Assembly: GCA_003989085.1 (NCBI GenBank)
Contig: RXIV01000008.1
Location: forward strand, 124,001-188,000
Direction of reading: 5' to 3'
Length of the DNA: 64,000 nt
Source: Candidatus Competibacteraceae bacterium
GTDB taxonomy: Bacteria > Pseudomonadota > Gammaproteobacteria > Competibacterales > Competibacteraceae
In this document: positions 17,137 through 24,201 of the stretch, in pieces
How the letters are laid out: each line of letters starts with the position of its first letter
How positions within the stretch are numbered: the stretch's first letter is position 1
Position numbers and translations under genes: made by a program
The notes under the pieces: model-generated
The model's input: only the letters and a program-made list of their open reading frames with translations
Databases searched by the model: none
Told to the model about the DNA's origin: nothing

Positions 17137-18189
17137 ATGAAAAAACCGTTGATTCCAGCCGTAATCGCCGCTTTGTCGCTGGGGATCGCCAGCTTGGTCC
17201 CGGCCCCCGCCTTGGCGCAAGAACTCAGACTGACTGGATCGGGTGCCAGCTTTCCGTTCCCGATCTATTCCGCCTGGTTCAAGGATTTCAGCAAACAGAC
17301 CAAGAATGTCACCGTCGATTATCAGGCCAAGGGCAGCGGCGCAGGTATCCAGGATTTCATCAACAATACCGTTGATTTCGCCGCCAGCGACGCGGCGATG
17401 ACGGATGAGGATATCGCCAAAGTCAAGCAGGGCGCTGTGCTGCTGCCGATGACCGCCGGCGAGATTGTGCTGTCCTACAATCTCGCCGACGTCAGTGAGC
17501 TGAAACTGCCGCGTGAGGTCTATCCTGATATTTTTTCAGGTAAAATTACCAAGTGGAATGATCCGAAAATCGTCGCGGCCAATCCTCATGTCAAGCTTCC
17601 AGACCAGAACATCACGGTCGTGGCCCGTTCCGATTCCAGCGGCACCAACTTTGTGTTCACCACTCATCTGAGCGCGATCAGCGAATCGTTCAAAAGTACC
17701 GTCGGGCATGGCACGACCGTCCAATGGCCGGTGAATGTGGTTAAAGCACCGAAAAACGACGGTGTTACCGCCACCATCAAGCAAACGCCCGGCGCTATTG
17801 GCTACATCGAATACGGCTATGCCATCGCCACCAAACAGCCGATGGCCATTCTGCAAAACAAGGCTGGAAAATTTATTGCGCCTGGCGACGAGGGTGGCAA
17901 AGCCGCGCTGGCCAGCGCCGAATTCCCGACCAAAACCTTACCAGGTTCTGATGTGCCCGACCTGCGGGTCTGGGTTTCTGATCCTGCCGGTGACAAGGCC
18001 TACCCGATCGCCACCTTCACCTGGATGCTGTTCTACAAGGATCAGGACGACACTAAAGCGAAAGTGCTGCGTGAACTGGTCGAGTACGGCCTGACTCAGG
18101 GCCAGGCGCTGGCTCCGAAGATGGGCTATATCCCCTTGCCCAATAATGTTGTCGCCCGGATTAGAAAAGCCGTCGCACTGATCCAGTAA
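17137..18189 (+). CDS. pstS: Phosphate ABC transporter, periplasmic phosphate-binding protein
   Basis: PstS binds inorganic phosphate in the periplasm and delivers it to PstC-PstA. The 350-residue precursor has a signal peptide that ends at about residue 27 (APALA before QELR). The mature start LTGSGASFPFPIYSAWF is the classic phosphate-binding loop. Other ligand segments are SDAAMTDEDI and ARSDSSGTNFVFT. GAIGYIEYGYA and the C-terminal MGYIPLPNNV are also typical. It opens the pstSCAB cluster, with 99 bases to pstC. Control by PhoB is likely from the family, and only a weak Pho-box-like site is visible. Confidence 0.96.
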   Translation: MKKPLIPAVIAALSLGIASLVPAPALAQELRLTGSGASFPFPIYSAWFKDFSKQTKNVTVDYQAKGSGAGIQDFINNTVDFAASDAAMTDEDIAKVKQGAVLLPMTAGEIVLSYNLADVSELKLPREVYPDIFSGKITKWNDPKIVAANPHVKLPDQNITVVARSDSSGTNFVFTTHLSAISESFKSTVGHGTTVQWPVNVVKAPKNDGVTATIKQTPGAIGYIEYGYAIATKQPMAILQNKAGKFIAPGDEGGKAALASAEFPTKTLPGSDVPDLRVWVSDPAGDKAYPIATFTWMLFYKDQDDTKAKVLRELVEYGLTQGQALAPKMGYIPLPNNVVARIRKAVALIQ

Positions 18190-18288
18190 TCCTGCTCACC
18201 ACCGAAAGCAAACCGGCATCGTCAGCGTACTCGATGGTGTCGCGTTCGTTTCCGGCGTTGGCAACAACGTAATGTAGACGGGTAACTC

Positions 18289-19266
18289 ATGGCATCGCAT
18301 TACTTCGATCATATTGACCGATCCGGATCGGTATCTAGCCCGCCGTCCGCCATCGACAACATCTTGGACCGGGGATTTCGCGGCATCGCCTGGCTCAGTG
18401 CCGGATTCATTCTGGCGCTGGTGGTTTATATCGTTATTGAAATCGGTGGCAAGGCGCTGCCGGCGTTTGCCACATACGGCTTCAGTTTTCTGACCTCGAA
18501 CACCTGGAATGTGCAGACCGGGCAGTTCGGTATCCTTCCCGAGATCTGGGGCACCCTGTACAGCTCGCTGCTGGCGCTGATTCTCGGTGGCGGCTTTGGC
18601 GTCGCCATCGCGATCTTTCTGACCCAGGATTTTCTGCAAGGCCACTTGGCGGCGGCGTTTCGCACCATTATCGAGTTGCTGGCCGCCATTCCCTCGGTCG
18701 TCTACGGCCTCTGGGGCATCTACGTTTTGATCCCGCTGCTGCGCCCGGTAGCGAATTGGTTGCACGACGAGTTTGGCTTTATTCCCTTTTTTAGCACACC
18801 GATGAGTGGTCCGGGTCTTGGGCCGGCGGCGCTGGTGCTGGCGATCATGATCCTGCCGACCGTAGCGTCGATCTCGGTGGATGCGCTGCATCAGGTTCCC
18901 TACAAGGTCAAGGAAGCCGCCTATGGCATGGGGACCACCCGCTGGGAGGCCATCCTCAAAGTGATGTTGCCGACTGCCGGTTCCGGCATCCTGGCCGCTT
19001 TGGTGCTGGGTTTTGGCCGCGCCCTTGGCGAGACGATGGCGTTGGCGATGCTGATCGGCAACTCCAACCAGATCAGCCTGTCGCTGTTCTCCCCGGCCAA
19101 TACGCTGGCCGCTTTGCTGGCGTCGAGTTTCCCCGAGGCGGGCCCGGTTGAAGTCCGCGCCCTGATGTACGCCGCGCTGGTGCTGCTGGCTATTACTCTG
19201 ATTGTCAACGCCATCGGCTTGGCGGTGATGAAATTCGCCACCCGGAAATTCGAGGCCGAGCGATGA
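18289..19266 (+). CDS. pstC: Phosphate ABC transporter, permease PstC
   Basis: PstC is one of two inner-membrane subunits of the high-affinity phosphate importer. The 325-residue protein has six membrane segments and the binding-protein-dependent permease motif EAAYGMGTTRWEAILKVMLP, which contacts PstB. Other conserved parts are ELLAAIPSVVYGLWGI and GFGRALGETMALAMLIGN. Its stop overlaps the pstA start by four bases (ATGA), so the two are translationally coupled. Confidence 0.95.
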   Translation: MASHYFDHIDRSGSVSSPPSAIDNILDRGFRGIAWLSAGFILALVVYIVIEIGGKALPAFATYGFSFLTSNTWNVQTGQFGILPEIWGTLYSSLLALILGGGFGVAIAIFLTQDFLQGHLAAAFRTIIELLAAIPSVVYGLWGIYVLIPLLRPVANWLHDEFGFIPFFSTPMSGPGLGPAALVLAIMILPTVASISVDALHQVPYKVKEAAYGMGTTRWEAILKVMLPTAGSGILAALVLGFGRALGETMALAMLIGNSNQISLSLFSPANTLAALLASSFPEAGPVEVRALMYAALVLLAITLIVNAIGLAVMKFATRKFEAER

Positions 19267-20183
19267 ACGATCCGCATCTGACTACGACCGCCGAGTTGAT
19301 CGCCTTGAACGATCTGGAGGCTCTGCGCCGTTTGCCCAATCTTGACCGGACGCCCTTCGAGGCCCGCACGCTGAAAAGCGGGATTCTGACGGCGCTGACC
19401 TGGATCGCGGCCCTGCTCGCCAGTGTGCCTCTGTTGTCCGTGATTTACATGTTAGTCGTTGAAGGTGGGTCACGGCTGGATTGGGAAGCCCTGACGGCAT
19501 TGCCACCTTCGGCTTTTGAGCAGGGCGGCGGTTTCGGCAACGCGATCATCGGCACCCTGGTCATGGTCGGTCTTGCCACCTTGATCAGCGTACCGATTGG
19601 CCTCTTCGCCGCCGTCTACCTGGCGATCCTCGATCCCGACAGTCGGCTGGCGCACAGCGTGCGCTTTCTATCCAAGACGCTGACCGGCTTTCCTTCCATT
19701 CTGGCCGGCGTATTCATCTACGCGGCGCTGGTGGTCAGCATGAAGACCTACTCGGCGCTGGCCGGCGGGGTCGCGTTGGCCGTGCTGATGCTGCCGACCG
19801 TAGTGCTGGCTGCCGAGCAGGCGATGATGATGGTGCCGAAAAAGATGAAGGACGCTGCATTTGGCATGGGCTGCACTCGCGCTCAGGTGATTTGGAAGGT
19901 GGTGTTGCCGACCGGAGCGCCAGGCATCCTGACCGGGGTCATGCTGGCGATTGCCGGTGCTGCGGGAAACTCCGCGCCGTTGTTGTTCACCGCCCTGTTT
20001 AGCAGCTACTACCTGACCAGTTTGACCGAGCCGACCGCTTCCTTAGCCATTCTGATCTTCAACTTTTCGGGGATGCCTTACGAAAACCAGATTGAACTTG
20101 CTTGGGCGGCATCACTGGTGCTGGTGATGGTGATCCTGCTGTTCAACATCCTGGCCCGCATCATCGGACGCCGGAAATACTAA
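19263..20183 (+). CDS. pstA: Phosphate ABC transporter, permease PstA
   Basis: PstA is the second membrane subunit of the phosphate importer. It has 306 residues. Its ATPase-contact loop is DAAFGMGCTRAQVIWKVVLP, and it carries the family blocks SKTLTGFPSILAGVFIYA and GAAGNSAPLLFTALF. The start overlaps the pstC stop. The N-terminal 40 residues before the first membrane helix are longer and more polar than in many PstA proteins. pstB follows after 18 bases. Confidence 0.95.
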   Translation: MNDPHLTTTAELIALNDLEALRRLPNLDRTPFEARTLKSGILTALTWIAALLASVPLLSVIYMLVVEGGSRLDWEALTALPPSAFEQGGGFGNAIIGTLVMVGLATLISVPIGLFAAVYLAILDPDSRLAHSVRFLSKTLTGFPSILAGVFIYAALVVSMKTYSALAGGVALAVLMLPTVVLAAEQAMMMVPKKMKDAAFGMGCTRAQVIWKVVLPTGAPGILTGVMLAIAGAAGNSAPLLFTALFSSYYLTSLTEPTASLAILIFNFSGMPYENQIELAWAASLVLVMVILLFNILARIIGRRKY

Positions 20184-20201
20184 AGGTTTTTTTGAGGCGA
20201 A

Positions 20202-21035
20202 ATGAACATGAACGCAACTCCAAAAACAACAGTGGCTGGAGCCGTGCCCGCCGCGCCTGCCGGCGCTGTCGTGATGAATTGTCAGATCGACAAGGTTTTT
20301 TACGGCGACTTTCTCGCAGTGCGCGCCAGCACGGTGCCCATTGAGAAGAACAAGATTACCGGCTTCATCGGTCCGTCCGGCTGCGGGAAAAGCACGGTAT
20401 TGCGCAGCCTCAACCGGATGAACGATCTGATCCCGATCTTCCGGTTTGAGGGCAAGGTCACCTACCACGGTCAGGATATCTACGACAAAAAAGTCGATCC
20501 GGTTGTGGTGCGTCGCTACATCGGCATGGTGTTCCAGCAACCGAATCCGTTTGCCATGAGCATCTACGACAATGTGGCTTTTGGCCTGCGCCTGAACGGC
20601 TTCAAGGGCGACCTGGATGAGCGGGTGGAGAAGGCGCTTAAAGGCGCTGCTTGCTGGAATGAGGTGAAGGACAAGCTCAAAAATAGCGGGTTATCGCTAT
20701 CCGGCGGTCAGCAACAGCGGCTTTGCATCGCCCGAGCCATCGCCACCGAACCCGATGTGCTGCTGATGGATGAACCTTGTTCGGCGCTGGATCCGATTGC
20801 GACTCGGCGGGTTGAAGAGCTGATGCTTGAACTCAAGGAGAAATACACCATCGCTCTTGTCACCCATAACATGCAGCAGGCTACGCGGGTCGCGGATACG
20901 ACAGCGTTTTTTGGCGTGGATATTTCCCAAGGCAGTCGCACCGGTTATCTGGTGGAGATGGGTCCCACCCGCCAGATTTTCGAGGATCCCCAGCAGCAGT
21001 TGACTGGGGAATATGTCCGGGGCGAATTCAGTTAA
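20202..21035 (+). CDS. pstB: Phosphate ABC transporter, ATPase PstB
   Basis: PstB drives phosphate import. The 277-residue protein has Walker [10 protein letters not shown], the signature [16 protein letters not shown] and Walker [14 protein letters not shown], followed by the switch histidine in [18 protein letters not shown] and [18 protein letters not shown] at the end are PstB-specific. A second ATG lies at 20208. PhoU normally follows pstB and is absent here; small unknown frames follow instead. Confidence 0.96.
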   Translation: MNMNATPKTTVAGAVPAAPAGAVVMNCQIDKVFYGDFLAVRASTVPIEKNKITGFIGPSGCGKSTVLRSLNRMNDLIPIFRFEGKVTYHGQDIYDKKVDPVVVRRYIGMVFQQPNPFAMSIYDNVAFGLRLNGFKGDLDERVEKALKGAACWNEVKDKLKNSGLSLSGGQQQRLCIARAIATEPDVLLMDEPCSALDPIATRRVEELMLELKEKYTIALVTHNMQQATRVADTTAFFGVDISQGSRTGYLVEMGPTRQIFEDPQQQLTGEYVRGEFS

Positions 21036-21047
21036 CGTCGCGGGGGG

Positions 21048-21293
21048 ATGATGGTTATTCGATTGCTGATGGCGGCAATCGCCGCGCTTGGGGACGCACC
21101 GGACGCACCGATTGCCCAAGCCAAGGCTGGCGTTAATCCGGTTCTAACGGCCAGGATTATTGTTCTCGCTTATCGTCAGCCAGACGTAAAAGAGATGCTG
21201 AAGCGAAGCTGGAAAGTTTATGCCGACATCCTCTTTGGCAAGATCCGCAGCCAGAAATTGAGCAGCGAACAATTTGTGAGGCGCTTTGTGTAG
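21048..21293 (+). CDS. Small unknown protein
   Basis: This 81-codon frame starts with two ATGs just after pstB, behind a G-rich stretch that might act as ribosome site. The product has a hydrophobic N-terminus (VIRLLMAAIAALGDA) and then a basic helical part with YRQPDVKEMLKRSWKVYADI. No family is recognised. It could be a real small gene, part of a broken one, or chance; the gap between pstB and the Fic-like gene is otherwise without explanation. Confidence 0.3.
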   Translation: MMVIRLLMAAIAALGDAPDAPIAQAKAGVNPVLTARIIVLAYRQPDVKEMLKRSWKVYADILFGKIRSQKLSSEQFVRRFV

Positions 21294-21295
21294 GT

Positions 21296-21421
21296 ATGGA
21301 TAAACGGTTCGCCAATCAGGCGCTGAGCGCTGGACAACGTTACGGCGGCGACTTGGGATCTATCCCATTGCCGGAAACCGTGGCAACCTCAGCCCTGGCG
21401 GCGGTTGCCCGTGTTCAATAA
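21296..21421 (+). other. 41-codon frame in phase with the Fic-like gene
   Basis: An ATG at 21296 opens a 41-codon frame (MDKRFANQALSAG onward, ending AAVARVQ) that stops at TAA 21419-21421. It is in the same frame as the Fic-like gene, whose ATG at 21425 comes only one codon after that stop. The two may once have been a single protein of about 270 residues interrupted by a nonsense change, or this may be an unrelated small leader frame. No family is recognised. Confidence 0.3.
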
Positions 21422-21424
21422 GCA

Positions 21425-22111
21425 ATGGGCTTGCTGAACCTCGTGGCGATTGCGTCCTCCCTGCATCAGGTGCAACGAGAGTTCAAGACCATCAACCCGC
21501 AGCTAAGTGGGCAGCGGGAGCCGATGGACGATGCGGTGATTGAGAATTTACTGGGGGGTTACCGGTTTGTCGATGCGCTGCTGGATGCAGACATTGACGT
21601 TTTTTCTATGGGCCGGCATCACTATTTGCTGGAGCTGAATAACATTGTCCTGTGTGGTTCCGATCAGAATCGGCGCGCCGAATTTGCCCAGCATATCGCC
21701 GCTACGGAGCGGCGTTTCTACGGTGAACCGGAAGGCGGCGGTATTGGAGATATCGTCGAGTGGCGTAGCAACCATCTGAGCGAGTCGGCCTGGAAGCTGG
21801 CGGCCGGTATCTATGTTCGGGCGCTCAGCCGGCCACAACTGTTTATTGAAGGCAACCATCGCACTGGCGCTTTGATCGCCAGCTATGTCCTGCTGCGGAG
21901 TGGAAAACCACCTTTCGTTCTGACTGTGGAAAACGCTTTGGCCTATTTTGATCCTTCGATGGTGATCCGCAATACCGACAAGCTCGGACCGATAGCATTG
22001 CTCCGACTGCCGGGCATCAGAAACCGGTTCGCCCGCTTTCTGGAAGAGCAGGCCGACCCACGCTACTTGCTCGCCCCGGAGGCGCAAGCGGCGCCGGGAT
22101 CGCTGTGTTGA
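21425..22111 (+). CDS. Fic/Fido-like protein with altered catalytic motif
   Basis: This 228-residue protein contains QLFIEGNHRTG at residues 138-148, which resembles the Fic core motif HPFx(D/E)GNGRxxR. The positions of F, E, G, N, R, T and G are kept. The catalytic histidine place holds glutamine and the GNGR glycine is histidine, and the final arginine is missing. Fic proteins move AMP or related groups to target proteins; with no histidine, that activity is doubtful here. The preceding part is helical, with EFAQHIAATERRFYG and SAWKLAAGIYVRAL. The gene lies between the pst operon and a HAD phosphatase that starts 14 bases later, so the two are probably co-transcribed. The family call rests on this single motif. 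Confidence 0.5.
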   Translation: MGLLNLVAIASSLHQVQREFKTINPQLSGQREPMDDAVIENLLGGYRFVDALLDADIDVFSMGRHHYLLELNNIVLCGSDQNRRAEFAQHIAATERRFYGEPEGGGIGDIVEWRSNHLSESAWKLAAGIYVRALSRPQLFIEGNHRTGALIASYVLLRSGKPPFVLTVENALAYFDPSMVIRNTDKLGPIALLRLPGIRNRFARFLEEQADPRYLLAPEAQAAPGSLC

Positions 22112-22124
22112 CAAAGGTGAATGG

Positions 22125-22718
22125 GTGCGAATTTCTTTCGATATTGACGATACGCTGATTTGTGGACCATCGGTTCCCACCGAGTCCACCGTCGCCTGGT
22201 GGCGCCGCCGGCGGTATCCCGAACAACTCCGACGCGGCACCCGCGCTCTGATGAATCAGTTGACCCAGAGGGGCTGCCGAATTTGGATTTATACCAGCTC
22301 AGATCGCCCTGTCTACTACCTGAAATCCTGGTTCAGGAGCATGGGTATTCCGATTGAGGGGGCTATTAACCAAACCCGGCATGTGCAGATGGTTGGGCGG
22401 CGAGGACCATCGAAATATCCTCCGGCCTTCATGATTGATCTGCATATTGACGACTCGCCTGGGGTTGCCATGGAAGGGACTGACCATCAATTTGCGGTGC
22501 TGTTGGTTGCCCCTGAGGATCAGAATTGGGTGGATCGTGTACTCAATGAGGTGGATGCGCGAATTTGCGCAAATGCCCACTGGAGCGCGCAGCGGTTCGC
22601 TCCAGACGGGCCATTCAGAATCAAGCAAATGATTCGAAAGGGCTGTGCTCGCTTATTGCGGCTGGATCACCGGATTACAGCTCGCACGGGTCACAGCGCC
22701 AAGTCTGACCCTGGTTGA
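22125..22718 (+). CDS. HAD-superfamily hydrolase
   Basis: This 197-residue protein begins with the HAD motif I, FDIDDTL, with the nucleophile aspartate at 6 and the acid aspartate at 8. WIYTSSDRP is a good motif II (serine or threonine after a beta strand). The late acidic pair appears in IDLHIDDSPGV. There is little room for a large cap domain, so it may act on proteins, sugars or nucleotides; the substrate is unknown. The start is GTG at 22125, with AAAGG at 22113-22117 before it; the nearby ATG at 22121 is out of frame. It follows the Fic-like gene closely. Confidence 0.7.
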   Translation: MRISFDIDDTLICGPSVPTESTVAWWRRRRYPEQLRRGTRALMNQLTQRGCRIWIYTSSDRPVYYLKSWFRSMGIPIEGAINQTRHVQMVGRRGPSKYPPAFMIDLHIDDSPGVAMEGTDHQFAVLLVAPEDQNWVDRVLNEVDARICANAHWSAQRFAPDGPFRIKQMIRKGCARLLRLDHRITARTGHSAKSDPG

Positions 22719-22952
22719 AAAAACCTCTACCGGCCAGTGGTCCTATAACTTACGGAAGGAAAAGGGATCAAATGGTTGCTGGCGGAACACTGGAGCAACG
22801 ACTCGCATTCTGACCGGCAAACAGCCTATGGAGGAATAGGTTGAACCGGTTGCCTGTTTCCCTCAAGGTTTCAGTCAACTATGATCCCGCTCCCTAATAT
22901 TTTTATTGACGCCGCCCGGCCCGCCGGGTCGCTGATGACCGCAGGAACCCCC

Positions 22953-24026
22953 ATGCACCCGAATTTGATCAACAACGTCAACGTTGCTTCCCAAGATGTG
23001 CTGCTCACTCCCGAAGAAATCAAGCAGCGCTTGCCGCTGAGCGATGACGCTGAAGCCACCGTACTCAATGGTCGGCAGACCGTGCAGCGCATTCTTGACC
23101 GGCAGGACCCCCGGCTATTCGTGGTGGTCGGCCCCTGTTCGATTCATGATGTCGCTGCCGCTCGCGATTACGCCCTGCGGCTAAAAACGCTGGCTGACGA
23201 GGTGCAGGACACTCTGCTGCTGATCATGCGGGTGTATTTTGAGAAGCCGCGCACCACAGTTGGCTGGAAGGGCCTGATCAACGATCCGCACATGGACGAT
23301 ACCTTTGATATTGACCAGGGCTTGCAGGTCGCCCGGGGCCTGTTGCTGGAACTGGCGGAGCTGGGTCTGCCCGCTGGCACCGAGGCGCTTGACCCGATTA
23401 TCCCGCAGTACATCGCTGATCTGATGACCTGGACTGCGATTGGCGCCCGCACCACCGAATCACAAACGCACCGTGAGATTGCCAGCGGTCTGTCCACCCC
23501 GGTCGGTTTCAAAAATGCTACGAACGGCAGTCTGGAAGTGGCGATTAACGCCTTGCAATCCGCCGCTCGGTCACACAGCTTCCTCGGGATCAATCCGCAA
23601 GGGCAATCGGCGGTAATCCGCACCTTGGGCAATCATTACGGCCATATTGTGCTGCGCGGCGGCGACCGGCCCAATTACGATTCGGTGTCCATCGCTCTGT
23701 GTGAAAAGGCGTTGCGTGATAAAAAGCAGCCGCTCAACATCGTGGTGGATTGCAGCCACGCCAATTCCTTCAAGGATCCGGCGATTCAGCCGCTGGTGAT
23801 GCGTGATTGCGTCCATCAGATTCTGGAGGGCAACCAGTCTATCGTCGGGCTGATGGTGGAAAGCAACCTGGGCTGGGGCAGCCAGTCGATTCCCGCCGAT
23901 CTGAGTCAACTCAAATACGGGGTATCGGTGACGGACGCTTGCGTGGACTGGGCTACGACAGAGACGATGTTGCGCGAGGCCCACGCCAAGCTGAAAACTG
24001 TGTTGCCGGGCCGGCGGGTAGCGTAG
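22953..24026 (+). CDS. aroG: 3-deoxy-7-phosphoheptulonate (DAHP) synthase, class I alpha
   Basis: DAHP synthase joins phosphoenolpyruvate and erythrose-4-phosphate in the first step of the shikimate pathway. The protein has VVVGPCSIHD, MRVYFEKPRTTVGWKGL, ESQTHREIASGLSTPVGFKN and VDCSHANSFKD, all hallmarks of the AroF/G/H type. From ATG 22953 it has 357 residues, the normal length, and AGGAA lies about ten bases upstream. The frame is open back to 22881, but those 24 residues are not like the family. Which aromatic amino acid inhibits it cannot be told reliably from sequence by eye, so the symbol is approximate. The roughly 230 bases before it hold no recognised gene. Confidence 0.92.
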   Translation: MHPNLINNVNVASQDVLLTPEEIKQRLPLSDDAEATVLNGRQTVQRILDRQDPRLFVVVGPCSIHDVAAARDYALRLKTLADEVQDTLLLIMRVYFEKPRTTVGWKGLINDPHMDDTFDIDQGLQVARGLLLELAELGLPAGTEALDPIIPQYIADLMTWTAIGARTTESQTHREIASGLSTPVGFKNATNGSLEVAINALQSAARSHSFLGINPQGQSAVIRTLGNHYGHIVLRGGDRPNYDSVSIALCEKALRDKKQPLNIVVDCSHANSFKDPAIQPLVMRDCVHQILEGNQSIVGLMVESNLGWGSQSIPADLSQLKYGVSVTDACVDWATTETMLREAHAKLKTVLPGRRVA

Positions 24027-24143
24027 AGGATTTTGGAACTGCTCCGCCCATCCGTGGGGGAGCGCAGCAAGGTTGCGGAAAAAGGATTTCCATCCGCTCA
24101 CGGTTATCGCCGGGCGCAGCGAAGATCCTGACTATATTATAAA

Positions 24144-24180
24144 AGCCGCATTCACCAGAGACGATGAATGCGGCTTGTTA
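24144..24180. terminator. Bidirectional terminator between aroG and the metalloprotease gene
   Basis: AGCCGCATTCA (24144-24154) and TGAATGCGGCT (24165-24175) form a perfect 11-base-pair stem. TGTTATT follows on the plus strand, and TTTATAAT follows on the minus strand. The genes on both sides converge on it. Confidence 0.85.
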
Positions 24181-24201
24181 TTGGAAGGGACAGTCTGAGT
24201 C

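Noticed and set aside
22772..22813. 13-codon frame with a ribosome-like site upstream of DAHP synthase, as a possible attenuator leader
   Set aside because: It contains only one phenylalanine and no run of aromatic codons, and no alternative hairpins were seen.
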